From Paenibacillus cellulositrophicus (GTDB lineage: Bacteria; Bacillota; Bacilli; Paenibacillales; Paenibacillaceae), in NCBI RefSeq assembly GCF_009363095.1, contig NZ_CP045295.1, positions 248,001 through 312,000 of the forward strand: 64,000 bases of DNA, given 5' to 3'. Shown here one piece after another: positions 17,671-26,980 of this stretch. The notes below the pieces were generated by a model. It was not told the origin of the DNA, did not search any database, and saw only the letters and a program-made list of their open reading frames with translations. The first letter of the stretch is position 1, and every line of letters starts with the position of its first letter. A program made the translations under genes and the position numbers.

Positions 17671-18270
17671 TTAACTGGTCTTTAAGCAGCATTGTTGCAA
17701 ATAGGATGAGAAGATTTTTGTATTCATTAGCATGTGCTTGTTATCCCCATCCAACTTGCTGAGTAAAATCCCCCCTTCCAACAAGGAAAATGCAAATGAT
17801 GCAAGCGCATCCACATCCAGATCCTCCCTAAACTCCCCAGCTTGAATTCCGTCACGGATAATACTTTTCATCATATCCAAGAAGGTATGCATCCCTTGCC
17901 TTGCTTGACCACAAAGCTCCAAATGAGTATCGTCACTTTCTACAGCTGTATTCTGCATGGGACATCCGCCAATAAATGGGGGATCGTTGACGACATTCTC
18001 ATAGACACGAAAAAAAGCAACCAACTTTCCTGACGCAGACTGCTCTTGATCGACCGCTTCAGAAAATTTACAGGCGACCATACTGGCAGCATAATTGTAG
18101 GCTTCAAGCGCTATCTCGTCTTTACTGGCAAAATGTCGATAGATGCCCCCCTTCTTAATTCCTGTGTCGGCAATAATATCGTTTAGCGATGTACCGGCAT
18201 ATCCTCTCTGGTTAAAAATTTCAGCCGATTTCATAATGATGTGTTCCCTTGTTCTGTCCCCTTTTTTCAT
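17671..18270 (-). CDS. TetR/AcrR family transcriptional regulator
   Basis: A 199-residue repressor. The N-terminal helix-turn-helix reads TSLNDIIADTGIKKGGIYRH followed by FASKDE. The C-terminal domain carries GGCPMQNTAVESDDT, a pattern of the LmrA/YxaF group of TetR proteins. GGAGGAG lies just upstream of the ATG. It is upstream of, and co-oriented with, cydA, separated by about 380 bases. A perfect ACCGATCGGT palindrome stands upstream of it in the gap shared with gap. Target genes are not evident; autoregulation is most likely. Confidence 0.9.
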   Translation of the reverse strand: MKKGDRTREHIIMKSAEIFNQRGYAGTSLNDIIADTGIKKGGIYRHFASKDEIALEAYNYAASMVACKFSEAVDQEQSASGKLVAFFRVYENVVNDPPFIGGCPMQNTAVESDDTHLELCGQARQGMHTFLDMMKSIIRDGIQAGEFREDLDVDALASFAFSLLEGGILLSKLDGDNKHMLMNTKIFSSYLQQCCLKTS

Positions 18271-18367
18271 GAGCTCCTCCGTATGAACCGTATTTTATTT
18301 CATTTGTTTTAAACGAATTACCCAATTCGTCCTTGCAATTCACTAATATCATGCTAATATAAAAAAT

Positions 18368-18377
18368 ACCGATCGGT
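18368..18377. promoter_or_regulatory. Palindromic operator candidate for TetR
   Basis: ACCGATCGGT is a perfect 10-base palindrome in the divergent gap between the TetR gene and gap. It lies about 100 bases upstream of each start and directly downstream of a TTGCAA-16-TAATAT promoter candidate pointing toward gap. Similar ACCGNNCGGT cores are common operators of TetR proteins. Confidence 0.5.
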
Positions 18378-18491
18378 CTCTTTCCGCATTATACAGCAAG
18401 CCATTCTAGAATGAAATAGCGCTGGGTCATTTTTAATTCATTGCAGGCATTGGCTTGTTGGAAAAAATAAAACTTATAGGGGGATTTTTCA

Positions 18492-19502
18492 GTGACTGTA
18501 AAAGTTGGTATTAACGGTTTTGGACGAATCGGACGAATCGCTTTTCGCCGAATTCAAGATGTGGAAGGCGTCGAGGTTGTAGCGATTAACGACCTTACGA
18601 ACGCTAAAATGTTAGCTCACCTGCTCAAATATGATACAACGCAAGGCACTTTTCACGGTGACATTGAAGTCCATGACGGAACCTTCAAAGTAAACGGCAA
18701 AGAGGTTAAGGTTTTGGCTAAGCGGAATCCTGAAGAGCTTCCTTGGGGAGAGCTTGGCGTTGATATTGTTCTCGAATGTACAGGCTTCTTCACCACGAAA
18801 GAAAAGGCCGAGCTTCACCTGAAAGGCGGAGCGAAGAAAGTCGTCATTTCCGCCCCTGCTACAGGCGACATGAAAACGATCGTATACAACGTGAACCATG
18901 ACATACTGGACGGAACGGAAACCGTCATTTCTGGCGCTTCCTGCACAACCAACTGCCTGGCCCCTATGGCTAAAGCTCTGCACGACAAGTTTGGTATCCA
19001 ATCCGGGCTGATGACGACCGTTCACGCTTACACGGGTAACCAAAACACGCTTGACGCTCCGGATCCAAAAGGCAATTTCCGAGCTGCTCGCGCCTCAGCG
19101 GAGAACATCGTTCCCTACTCCACCGGTGCCGCAAAAGCCATTGGCCTGGTTCTTCCGGAACTGAAGGGCAAACTGGATGGGGCATCTCAACGTGTACCTG
19201 TACCAACAGGTTCCGTGACTGAACTCGTTGCCGTTTTGAATACCAAGGTAACGGTTGAGCAAGTTAACGCTGCTATGAAAGAAGCTTCCGATCCAGAAAC
19301 TTTCGGCTACACGGAAGACGAAATTGTATCTTCCGATATCAAAGGCATCACATTCGGTTCGCTCTTCGACGCCACTCAGACGAAAGTTCTGACAGTCGGT
19401 GACCAGCAATTGGTGAAAACCGTAGCTTGGTACGATAACGAAATGTCTTATACAGCCCAATTGGTTCGTACGCTGGAGCACTTCGCTAAGATCGCTAGAT
19501 AA
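18492..19502 (+). CDS. gap: Type I glyceraldehyde-3-phosphate dehydrogenase
   Basis: A 336-residue enzyme with NAD-binding [15 protein letters not shown] at the N terminus, catalytic Cys151 in [12 protein letters not shown] and His178 in [10 protein letters not shown]. It oxidises glyceraldehyde 3-phosphate to 1,3-bisphosphoglycerate in glycolysis or the reverse in gluconeogenesis. A GTG start has AGGGGG eight bases upstream. It is not followed by pgk or tpi, so it is a stand-alone copy rather than the usual glycolytic cluster, and could be a second isoform. Asp34 of the NAD site appears in VVAINDLT, favouring NAD. Confidence 0.97.
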   Translation: MTVKVGINGFGRIGRIAFRRIQDVEGVEVVAINDLTNAKMLAHLLKYDTTQGTFHGDIEVHDGTFKVNGKEVKVLAKRNPEELPWGELGVDIVLECTGFFTTKEKAELHLKGGAKKVVISAPATGDMKTIVYNVNHDILDGTETVISGASCTTNCLAPMAKALHDKFGIQSGLMTTVHAYTGNQNTLDAPDPKGNFRAARASAENIVPYSTGAAKAIGLVLPELKGKLDGASQRVPVPTGSVTELVAVLNTKVTVEQVNAAMKEASDPETFGYTEDEIVSSDIKGITFGSLFDATQTKVLTVGDQQLVKTVAWYDNEMSYTAQLVRTLEHFAKIAR

Positions 19503-19678
19503 ATAATCAAAAGATGGAGAGAAGGAAAACTCTATTAAGGATGCGCTCCACAATACGATGATCGATTGTTCGGCATTAGTCTGGTTTTGACGGGAGGCAC
19601 GTCGGTTGACGCTGTACCATCAATCCGCGGCGGCGCCATGCTGTCTATCCTGAATTCCGAACCGAAAGGAAGATCACA

Positions 19679-20659
19679 ATGAAAATTCTCGTCACGGGAG
19701 GCACCGGCTTGCTCGGCGGCCGCCTGATCCCGAAGCTCGTGGAGGATGGTCACCAGATATTCGCCCTCACACGCTCTGTATCATCTCACGCCAAACTCAA
19801 GGCCATGGGTGCGACGCCGGTCGATGCCGATCTCGAAAGCAGTACGCCAATCGTGTTACCGATGATCGATGCGGTTGTGCATGCTGCCGCCCTTTTCCGC
19901 TTTTCAGGGCCTCGCGCACCCTTCTTCCGTACCAACATCGATGGCACCGCAGCCTTGCTGAAGGCAGCCGAGTCTGCCTGTGCGAAGACATTCGTCTACA
20001 TCAGCGCGGCGGGGATCCACATGGATAACGGCGGTACGATCATCCGCGACACCGATGAAAGCGCGCCGACTTTCCCGGACCACTTCTCCGCCTACCTGGC
20101 GAGCAAGGCACGGGCCGATTCATTGGTTCTGGCAGCCAACAAACCCGGCTTTCGCACGATCGCGCTTCGCCCACCGGCTATCTGGGGGCCTGGTGATCCG
20201 TTTAGCCGAGCGCTTCCCGAAGCAGTCGGATCCGGGCAGTTCGCGTTCATCGACCGCGGCGATTACCCTTTTTCAACCTGCCATGTGGACAATGTGATTG
20301 AAGCCATACAATGCGCTCTTGAACGCGGAGAAGGCGGCCATGCCTTCTTCATCAAAGACCAGGAAGGGCAGACTTTCCGTGAGTTCGTCGCCTCGCTTGC
20401 GAACTTGCAGGGCCTGTCCATTGATAAGCTGCGTTCGATACCCTACTGGCTCGCCTCTGCCATTGGTCGGCTGTTCGACATGATCTGGGCCGTCACGCGG
20501 AAAGACGGCGATCCGCCGATCTCACGCTCGATGATACGCATGATTGGGCGTGAGTTCACCGTCAACGATACCGCTGCACGTCGAGAGTTGGGCTATGTCG
20601 GAAGAACTTTGCGCGATGCTGGCTTGCAAAGCTATGAGGAACCATCTGCTCGACGATAG
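19679..20659 (+). CDS. NAD(P)-dependent epimerase/dehydratase (extended SDR)
   Basis: A 326-residue extended short-chain dehydrogenase. The N terminus MKILVTGGTGLLGGRLIPKL carries the TGxxGxxG cofactor loop. Catalytic Tyr and Lys are in YLASKARAD near residue 140, with Ser/Ala from YISAAGIH before it, and RPPAIWGPGD follows, as in the 3-beta-HSD/dihydroflavonol reductase-like group. GAAAGGAAG precedes the ATG. The gene is clearly richer in GC than gap upstream, suggesting a different history. Substrate unknown; it is probably monocistronic. Confidence 0.9.
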   Translation: MKILVTGGTGLLGGRLIPKLVEDGHQIFALTRSVSSHAKLKAMGATPVDADLESSTPIVLPMIDAVVHAAALFRFSGPRAPFFRTNIDGTAALLKAAESACAKTFVYISAAGIHMDNGGTIIRDTDESAPTFPDHFSAYLASKARADSLVLAANKPGFRTIALRPPAIWGPGDPFSRALPEAVGSGQFAFIDRGDYPFSTCHVDNVIEAIQCALERGEGGHAFFIKDQEGQTFREFVASLANLQGLSIDKLRSIPYWLASAIGRLFDMIWAVTRKDGDPPISRSMIRMIGREFTVNDTAARRELGYVGRTLRDAGLQSYEEPSARR

Positions 20660-20792
20660 GGTTTTGGAGGGCAAACGACGGCAATTGATGGTAAGTTGTT
20701 CACTGGAATGGCTCTTTTGGCCAATTTGGTAGGCAGCGTCTGACGAAGATGAGCACTACAGGATCATCAAAAAGCCTTTTAGCGCAATAAAA

Positions 20793-20823
20793 AATGGAGC
20801 AGTCGCCGACGGCGATATGCTCC
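20793..20823 (-). terminator. Bidirectional terminator between convergent genes
   Basis: GGAGCA-gt-CGCC-gac-GGCG-at-aTGCTCC forms a strong hairpin. On the minus strand it is followed by ATTTTTTATTG, fitting a terminator for the heparinase-like gene 55 bases away; on the plus strand TCTATTGTTT follows, serving the epimerase gene less well. Confidence 0.75.
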
Positions 20824-20877
20824 TCTATTGTTTAACTAAAGTCTCCGTTCCCCGCTCATCATTTTAGCATAACGCCA

Positions 20878-22758
20878 CTATCTGCTTATCCTGATTACAC
20901 ACTCACCCTGAGCGGCGGGTATAATGGCTGTAAGCTTCATCCGATACAAGGTATCTCCCCATATCTCTCTCATGATTTCGTCCTCGAGTAAAATTTTTTC
21001 TACTGAGTACGCATACATTTCGCTGTCATATTGTATTTTTATCCTATTGTAATTTTTATCTTGAAGGATAATATTCCCGTTTTCTTGGGTTTGAGGAGGG
21101 TGAGGCGTTATTAAAATCTGTGTGATATCATCCGTCACTTGATTTAGAAGAAAATTGTCACTGATTTCAATATTCGGGGACAAACCACGATAGAAATGAA
21201 CTGATCGTATCCAGCTTCTTATTCCGGCGAATTCGGGGTAGGCTCCCGCGAGATTCATGGATAAAGATGTAACTTTATCATTCAGGTTATACTCGACTTC
21301 ATCGGCCCTAAATTGTCTTCCGTCCTGTTGCTGAACGCCATTTACCATAGGGAGATTGTGATATCCTGATTGCATCGCCCATAGGGTATAACGCTCCGAG
21401 AAAAACGATTTAGATGTATAGGTCAATAATCCGGGATCAATTATCATCGGGGAGCCATTACAATATACAATGAATTGTCCAATGTCATTGTGATTATGGC
21501 TTTCACCGTTATTCCCGCCCTTGGCAGCTAGGAATAGCCCTTTGGACGAGCCTTCCTGCTCTCGTGCCACCATGATTTGAATGCTGTCAAACCATGCATC
21601 TCGAATATAAGGAGATTTTCCGGAATATTGCTCTACTTCCGTATAATTAAATAAAGCCGGCAAAAGGCGAAACATGGATGAAAACTCTAAGCGGGTCCCT
21701 TCTTCCCGCTTCATTCTCTGGACCCTTGCTCCAAGCTCACACAACCTCGAATCTCCAATACGGCGTCCATATCGATATGTAAGTTCCGCGGGGATATGGA
21801 CTTGTGCCTGGCTGTCAGCGAAGTTGACAAAATACGAGTCATCGATAAAAGCTTTGTAAATATAACATCCTATTTGCCTAATTTGAGGTTCTTGGTATAC
21901 ATCAATTTTACCGCCAGAAACACCGTGAAGCAGTTCCAGACTATCAAAAATCGTTCCTCCGGCATACATCCAATACTTCGGACCTTCCTCACAACCGCCG
22001 TCTGAAGGGAGTCTATGTAGATACATATCTAAGCTTCTCATCGCCTTGACCACCGCTGCTTCCCGTCGATTGGGGTCGTCTTCCAACAGCAAAAACGCCG
22101 CTAAGCAGTTTGAATTACACCATGAATTCCAATTGTTCAGCATCTTCTCCTGATTGAAACCCATCCACCAAAAATCATTCCGCTGTAAATAAGGATCAAG
22201 AATCCTCCTTTTCACCTCGTGCTGTATACGCTCGCTTACCATCATGCTTATTCCATCCAATTTGGTTTTCAGCAGATAATAAGTCCATGCAAGCAGCGCG
22301 GCCGTCTCGGCAGAGAATAATTCAATGATCTGATCCGAGATGTCTGGAAGTGGATCCTGCCTCTTCATCATATAACCGTGGCCAGGGATCCCCCAGAATG
22401 TTTCTTCACATATACACCATATTCCGTTTATGATATCATCCATAAAGCGTCCCTGATTTTCAAAACATTCGGCGATGACTAAAGAAGCCAGCACCTCTCT
22501 TCTTTTCCACGAAGCATTGTCAAAATCGACCCGATTACCCGTTCTGCTATAATCCATATATTGAGTGGCAGTTATAGTAGGCCATGCATAATGAAGCTTA
22601 CTTGTGGCTTCTTTGATCCAAAAAGACCTAAGATTCAATGGTAGCTGTTTCCATTGATTTCGGTCTTCGATTGTAGGAAACGGTCGGTAATTATTCCGGT
22701 TAAGCAAACTCTTTCCAAGATTGTCATTAATAAATCGCTCTGCTAACATGAACGTCAA
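20878..22758 (-). CDS. Heparinase II/III family protein
   Basis: A 626-residue protein. The N-terminal ~330 residues are an alpha/alpha toroid-like region rich in Trp and Asn. The C-terminal part carries GGNNGESHNHNDIGQFIVY followed by GSPMIIDPG, the heparinase II/III-like beta domain motif whose His/Asn/Tyr residues take part in catalysis and metal binding. No signal peptide is seen, so it is probably cytoplasmic and acts on imported oligosaccharides. Family members eliminate at uronic acid-containing polysaccharides (heparin, alginate, unsaturated products). It is not linked to a transporter here; the nearest gene upstream is an AraC regulator. Confidence 0.88.
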   Translation of the reverse strand: MTFMLAERFINDNLGKSLLNRNNYRPFPTIEDRNQWKQLPLNLRSFWIKEATSKLHYAWPTITATQYMDYSRTGNRVDFDNASWKRREVLASLVIAECFENQGRFMDDIINGIWCICEETFWGIPGHGYMMKRQDPLPDISDQIIELFSAETAALLAWTYYLLKTKLDGISMMVSERIQHEVKRRILDPYLQRNDFWWMGFNQEKMLNNWNSWCNSNCLAAFLLLEDDPNRREAAVVKAMRSLDMYLHRLPSDGGCEEGPKYWMYAGGTIFDSLELLHGVSGGKIDVYQEPQIRQIGCYIYKAFIDDSYFVNFADSQAQVHIPAELTYRYGRRIGDSRLCELGARVQRMKREEGTRLEFSSMFRLLPALFNYTEVEQYSGKSPYIRDAWFDSIQIMVAREQEGSSKGLFLAAKGGNNGESHNHNDIGQFIVYCNGSPMIIDPGLLTYTSKSFFSERYTLWAMQSGYHNLPMVNGVQQQDGRQFRADEVEYNLNDKVTSLSMNLAGAYPEFAGIRSWIRSVHFYRGLSPNIEISDNFLLNQVTDDITQILITPHPPQTQENGNIILQDKNYNRIKIQYDSEMYAYSVEKILLEDEIMREIWGDTLYRMKLTAIIPAAQGECVIRISR

Positions 22759-22855
22759 CCTCTCCCCAATATATCAATGATGAAAGCCTTTTCCATTAGC
22801 CCAATAAAGATACTTGTTATACAACAACTTATAATATAATTAATCAACTGATCTT

Positions 22856-23776
22856 TTAACTAGTAGACAAATTAGTTGTGGACTGCATCCGTAAAATATC
22901 GGTAGTCGGAGGACACCCAAATAATCGGGCATATTCGCGACTGAATTGAGAAGGACTTTCGTAGCCGACATGAAATGCGACATCTGCGACGTTGTATTTA
23001 TCAGTTATTAAAAGTCGCCGCCCTTCTTGTAATCGCAACTGTTTCTGATATTGAACGGGTGTCATCGCAGTGACTTGCTTGAAATGTCGATACAGAGATG
23101 AAGTACTCATATTGGCGATCTGCGCTAATTCATTAATGCGTAAAGGTTTGTCAAAGTTTGTTTTAATCCGTTCTACGACCTCTGCAATCGTTGCAAAATG
23201 ACTCCCAGATGTAGCAATTTGCTTGAAAACATCCCCCTCCTTTTCAGTAAGTAACCTGTATATGATTTCCTTAATTATTAATGGTGCTAGCGCTAAAATA
23301 TCTTTTGGAGTATCCAATAGTCTTACTAGCCGAATCACTGCATCAAGAAGATTCATGTTCATTTTACCAACAAATAAACTTTTCGGATAATGCTCTATGC
23401 TTTCTGGAAACAGATGGGTCTCCTTCATGATTTCAAAAATCTCTCCTGCATCAAGATCAAGCCTGATTGACAAAAAGGGAGCTTCCGGCGAAGGTTTGAT
23501 CACCTGTCCCGATATGGGCACGTCTAAAGACACAGCTAAATAATCGCTAACCCCGTATTTGTAACTTTCATTGCCCAGAATGATTATTTTTTCACCTTGG
23601 GCAACAATGCATAAGGAGGGCTTTTGAATTCTACATATTGGGACCAATGCTTTGGAGTCTTGGATGAGATGGAGTGAAGGAATCAGGGTTTTATGGTCCC
23701 CATCTTTTCCGGTAAACTTTTTGATGAGTCCCGCTAACTCTTGTTGTTGCAAAGCGATTTCGGTCACACGGAACAC
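22856..23776 (-). CDS. AraC family regulator with AraC_N (cupin_6-type) domain
   Basis: A 306-residue regulator. The N-terminal domain (QDSKALVPICRIQKPSLCIV...LGNESYKYGVSDYLAVSLDVP) is the AraC_N type found in regulators divergent from oxidoreductases. The C-terminal domain has RINELAQIANMSTSSLYRHFK and NVADVAFHVGYESPSQFSRE followed by YARLFG. It is transcribed divergently from the SDR gene at 23941, with a 164-base shared control region, so it most likely regulates that gene. Confidence 0.93.
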   Translation of the reverse strand: MFRVTEIALQQQELAGLIKKFTGKDGDHKTLIPSLHLIQDSKALVPICRIQKPSLCIVAQGEKIIILGNESYKYGVSDYLAVSLDVPISGQVIKPSPEAPFLSIRLDLDAGEIFEIMKETHLFPESIEHYPKSLFVGKMNMNLLDAVIRLVRLLDTPKDILALAPLIIKEIIYRLLTEKEGDVFKQIATSGSHFATIAEVVERIKTNFDKPLRINELAQIANMSTSSLYRHFKQVTAMTPVQYQKQLRLQEGRRLLITDKYNVADVAFHVGYESPSQFSREYARLFGCPPTTDILRMQSTTNLSTS

Positions 23777-23940
23777 CTCTGCTCTAATATGATGTCTCTC
23801 ATGCTTTTAAATATAAAGTAAAGCATTGTATTTGTTAATAGTATGACAAGAATAGGCATAATGTTGAAAGTTTTCTTATACAGGTCAGAGCAGGTGCTGA
23901 TACATAATAAACACATCTTAAATGAAAGGATGAGATATCA

Positions 23941-24780
23941 TTGCTGGATCAAAAGGTATGGTATGTTACAGGGGCTTCGAAAGGTCTTGGACTTGCTCTT
24001 GTAAAAAAGTTGTTAAGTAACAATTACCGGGTCGCTGCTACATCAAGAAACTTAGAGGAGCTGAAACGAGCTGTTGGCCAGGTCCCAGAGGGTCGTTTTT
24101 TGCCACTGCAAGTGGATCTGAAAAGTTCCGAGTCTATTGATCAATCCGTGAAATTGGCATACGAATATTTCGGGCAAATCGATGTAGCGGTCAATAACGC
24201 CGGATACGGAATTGGAGGAGCAATAGAGGAGCTTTCCAAACAAGAGATCATGTCAAACTTCGAAGTTAATGTGTTTGGCAGTATTTACGTCATCCAAAGT
24301 GTTTTACCCTACATGAGGGCGAAACGCTATGGCCACATCATTAATATTGCATCCATCGCTGGAGTTGCTCCACACACGGGATGGAGTATTTATGCTGCCA
24401 CAAAGTCGGCTATTATTGGGATGTCTGATGTGTTAGCCCAGGATGTTAGATCTATGGGCATTCATGTAACGGTTGTTGCGCCGGGGGGATTTAGAACTGA
24501 GTTTAACTCAGCCGAATCTCTTGTTGTCGCGGATTATAAAATTGCGGATTATCTTCCTCTCCACGAAGGTATTAAACAATTTGCAGCAAATCATGGCAAG
24601 CAACTTGGTGATCCAGAAAAGGCTGCTGACGTTTTTATCGAGCTGGTAGAATCCGACAATCCACCGACCTGCTTATTTCTAGGATCCGATGCATACCAGC
24701 GGGCAACCGAAAAATATAACAAGCTGCTTGATGATATGCAAACAAATAAGAAGATAAGTGAACGAACGGATAGTAACTAA
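23941..24780 (+). CDS. Short-chain dehydrogenase/reductase (classical SDR)
   Basis: A 279-residue oxidoreductase. TGASKGLGLALVKKL is the cofactor loop, NNAGYGIGGA the structural motif, and YAATKSAIIGM holds the catalytic Tyr and Lys, with Ser from INIASIAG before it. Arg after the second strand (ATSRNL) favours NADP. The start is TTG with AAAGGATGAG upstream. It is divergent from an AraC_N regulator, an arrangement common for stress-responsive SDRs in Bacillota and Proteobacteria. Substrate unknown. Confidence 0.94.
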   Translation: MLDQKVWYVTGASKGLGLALVKKLLSNNYRVAATSRNLEELKRAVGQVPEGRFLPLQVDLKSSESIDQSVKLAYEYFGQIDVAVNNAGYGIGGAIEELSKQEIMSNFEVNVFGSIYVIQSVLPYMRAKRYGHIINIASIAGVAPHTGWSIYAATKSAIIGMSDVLAQDVRSMGIHVTVVAPGGFRTEFNSAESLVVADYKIADYLPLHEGIKQFAANHGKQLGDPEKAADVFIELVESDNPPTCLFLGSDAYQRATEKYNKLLDDMQTNKKISERTDSN

Positions 24781-24819
24781 TCTTCGTTATCAATAACCGT
24801 TGTAGTCATTGATTGGTTG

Positions 24820-24845
24820 ACGCTCATTTAATGAGCGTTTTTTTC
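24820..24845 (+). terminator. Intrinsic terminator of the SDR gene
   Basis: ACGCTCAT-TTA-ATGAGCGT followed by a run of eight T residues, 40 bases after the SDR stop. Confidence 0.9.
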
Positions 24846-24973
24846 TGCTTGCACATGTAGCTATTTGAAAAATAACCTTACTGTATTGTAGAAAAAACCA
24901 AGAATTAATACATATTCCTCTGATAATGTGTTATCAAAGATGACCACCCTATACGTTGGAAGGAGTTATCGCG

Positions 24974-25756
24974 ATGGATGTACTGTTACCGCAAAGCAAA
25001 ATTGATTTTTATCAGGAGAATGGTTTCGTTGAAATCGAGAATGCCCTAACGGAAGAAGAAATGAATGAATTATCCGAGTTTTTAGAGGAAGCCATGACAC
25101 AGGAAAGTAATCATTCGGTAGCCACCTCTGTCAAAGGCGGAAGCTACTACAAGGTATTAAACCAGAAGGTAAACCTTTGGCGCGATCATGGCGGCATGAG
25201 CCGTTACACGTTTCACCCGAAGCTGGCTAAGATGGCAATGAAGCTAAGCGGAGCGACCGGCATTCGCGTCTTCCATGACCACGGATTGTGGAAAATGCCG
25301 CAGGATTCCAAGCCGACGGCCTGGCATCAGGATTTTCCGTATTGGCCGATGACCGCACCCGGCGCCTTGTCAGTCTGGATTCCAATGCATGATGTCGACG
25401 AACGAAATGGATGCATGATGTTTGTTCCTGGCTCCCATAAGGTGGGCACGCTGCGGGGGATTAACTTAGCAGACCCTCAGGACTTATATGATCAGATCAA
25501 AGGAACAGAGCTGGAGAAGACGAAGCCGGTGAAGGTCCCGTTGAAACGAGGCAGCTGCACGTTCCACCATGGTCTCACCTTCCACTTCGCTCACGCGAAT
25601 CAAAGCGACGAACCAAGACGTGTATTGGCAATCATTTACATGCCGGACGGGACCATTTACAGCGGCAAAAGCCACCTAGTAACAGACCATGTAGGTCTTG
25701 AAGGAGGGCAACCGTTCGGCGGCGGTTTATTTCCTTTGGTCGCCAAACAGCCATAG
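24974..25756 (+). CDS. Phytanoyl-CoA dioxygenase (PhyH) family protein
   Basis: About 260 residues from the ATG at 24974, which has GGAAGGAG eight bases upstream. It is a non-haem Fe(II)/2-oxoglutarate dioxygenase: the HxD facial-triad pair is His118 and Asp120 in TAWHQDFPYWPM, and the distal His lies in TFHHGLTFHFAHAN around residues 198-206, followed by the 2-oxoglutarate-binding Arg region DEPRRV. PNG-like VPGSHKVG is typical. It hydroxylates a small molecule or fatty-acid-like substrate that cannot be named. An AraC regulator follows on the same strand after a terminator. Confidence 0.92.
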   Translation: MDVLLPQSKIDFYQENGFVEIENALTEEEMNELSEFLEEAMTQESNHSVATSVKGGSYYKVLNQKVNLWRDHGGMSRYTFHPKLAKMAMKLSGATGIRVFHDHGLWKMPQDSKPTAWHQDFPYWPMTAPGALSVWIPMHDVDERNGCMMFVPGSHKVGTLRGINLADPQDLYDQIKGTELEKTKPVKVPLKRGSCTFHHGLTFHFAHANQSDEPRRVLAIIYMPDGTIYSGKSHLVTDHVGLEGGQPFGGGLFPLVAKQP

Positions 25757-25767
25757 GTACGAGAGCG

Positions 25768-25796
25768 GGCGGGTCATTCGATCCAGCCCGCCTTTT
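25768..25796 (+). terminator. Intrinsic terminator of the PhyH gene
   Basis: GGCGGG pairs with CCCGCC around a 13-base loop, followed by TTTTCTGTCTT. It separates the dioxygenase transcript from the AraC gene. Confidence 0.75.
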
Positions 25797-25872
25797 CTGT
25801 CTTACCCGTTTGCCTGCTAAGCGTTATAATTTAGTTATGATTAGTCCTATGTCAAATTTTGGAGATGATCAC

Positions 25873-26790
25873 ATGACACGAATGGACAGCGGAAAGTTCC
25901 TAGAAAGCCGTGATTTCCTGTTTCATGCCGCTCCCTACCGATTCAGCTCGGGGGAGATCGTTCCCTCCCATTCGCATGACTTCATCGAGCTTGCTTATGT
26001 CGCCCAAGGACAAGGAGAGCATTACTATAAGGGAGAGTACTACAATATTGCGGAAGGCGACGTTTTCATGATCGAGCCGGATGAAGAGCATGCTTATCGA
26101 GCGGGCAATGCGCATCTCCCGGTCGTCTATAACGTGCTCTTTCAACCCGAGTTGTTACGGCGCGAATTGGAACCGCTCGCCGATGTCGCCTCCTTCGTAG
26201 ACTTCTTCTACCTGGAACCCTTTCTTCGAAAGACAGTACGTTTTCAAGGGCATCTCCGATTGAAGCCTTATGAACAGATCGAAATGGAATCCCTTCTCCA
26301 TCGCTTGATTCTCGATTTCAAAGAGAAAAAGCTTGGATATCGTATTTTGACGAAGACGCGCCTGATTGAACTTTTTATTTTTTTGAGCCGCTGCCATCAC
26401 GACCGGAAGCATTCCCCCCTGCAGGAATTATCGTCTGACGAGAAGGTCATCCTGCACATCAGCGAGTTTATTCGCAAGCATTACGCACAGCCGTTAACGC
26501 TTGCTCAGGTCAGCGAGATGTGCCGGATGAGTCAGACCGGATTCTCAACCAAATTTAAGCAATATATCGGCAAGACATTCACTGAATTCCGCAACGAAAC
26601 ACGCATTCGAGTGGCGAAGCAGCTGCTGGAGCAGTCCGATCGCAAAATTATGGAAGTTGCCCAGGATGTCGGCTACGAGGACTTAAGTTTCTTCAATAAA
26701 ATGTTTAAGAATATGGTTGGATTCTCACCCAGCCAATACCGCAATGCAGCCACAACAGCTACACATGCTTCTAACTCTCCACCATCCTAA
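25873..26790 (+). CDS. AraC family transcriptional regulator with cupin domain
   Basis: About 305 residues from the ATG at 25873, preceded by GGAGATG at about eight bases. The cupin sensor carries HSHDFIELAYVAQGQGEHYY and EGDVFMIEPDEEHAY. The DNA-binding part shows LAQVSEMCRMSQTGFSTKFK and KIMEVAQDVGYEDLSFFNKM followed by FKNMVGFSPSQYR. It likely senses a sugar or aromatic and controls the adjacent PhyH dioxygenase; that link is inferred from position. Its end overlaps an antisense gene remnant. Confidence 0.92.
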   Translation: MTRMDSGKFLESRDFLFHAAPYRFSSGEIVPSHSHDFIELAYVAQGQGEHYYKGEYYNIAEGDVFMIEPDEEHAYRAGNAHLPVVYNVLFQPELLRRELEPLADVASFVDFFYLEPFLRKTVRFQGHLRLKPYEQIEMESLLHRLILDFKEKKLGYRILTKTRLIELFIFLSRCHHDRKHSPLQELSSDEKVILHISEFIRKHYAQPLTLAQVSEMCRMSQTGFSTKFKQYIGKTFTEFRNETRIRVAKQLLEQSDRKIMEVAQDVGYEDLSFFNKMFKNMVGFSPSQYRNAATTATHASNSPPS

Positions 26791-26970
26791 GCAGCGTCAT
26801 CGATTGGCCGTATGGCATCGGGCAAGTTTTATTCTGCTTATAATATTCAATGGAATCAGCGACCAACGTGCCATTCGAAAACTTCTTGCACAGTGCCGCA
26901 GGGGTCGATTCTGGAAAGCACAGCCTGCAGCGCCTCATCCCGGCTCTTAACGGTCACCGTGGAAGCCTTT
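26771..26970 (-). pseudogene. Unidentified C-terminal protein fragment with frameshift
   Basis: On the minus strand one frame reads KASTVTVKSRDEALQAVL through IDPCGTVQ. A neighbouring frame then continues as KFSNGTLVADSIEYY, KQNKTCPMPYGQSMTLLR and ends at 26771. The two join at one inserted base near 26870. Together they look like the last ~65 residues of a larger enzyme whose 5' part is missing. I could not assign a family with confidence; a C terminus of an oxidoreductase is possible. The end overlaps the convergent AraC gene by 20 bases. Confidence 0.5.
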
Positions 26971-26980
26971 TGGATTTAAA

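Noticed and set aside
26717..26950. Plus-strand ORF after the AraC gene
   Set aside because: The opposite strand carries a protein-like remnant (DSIEYYKQNKTCPMPYG), which explains the region better.
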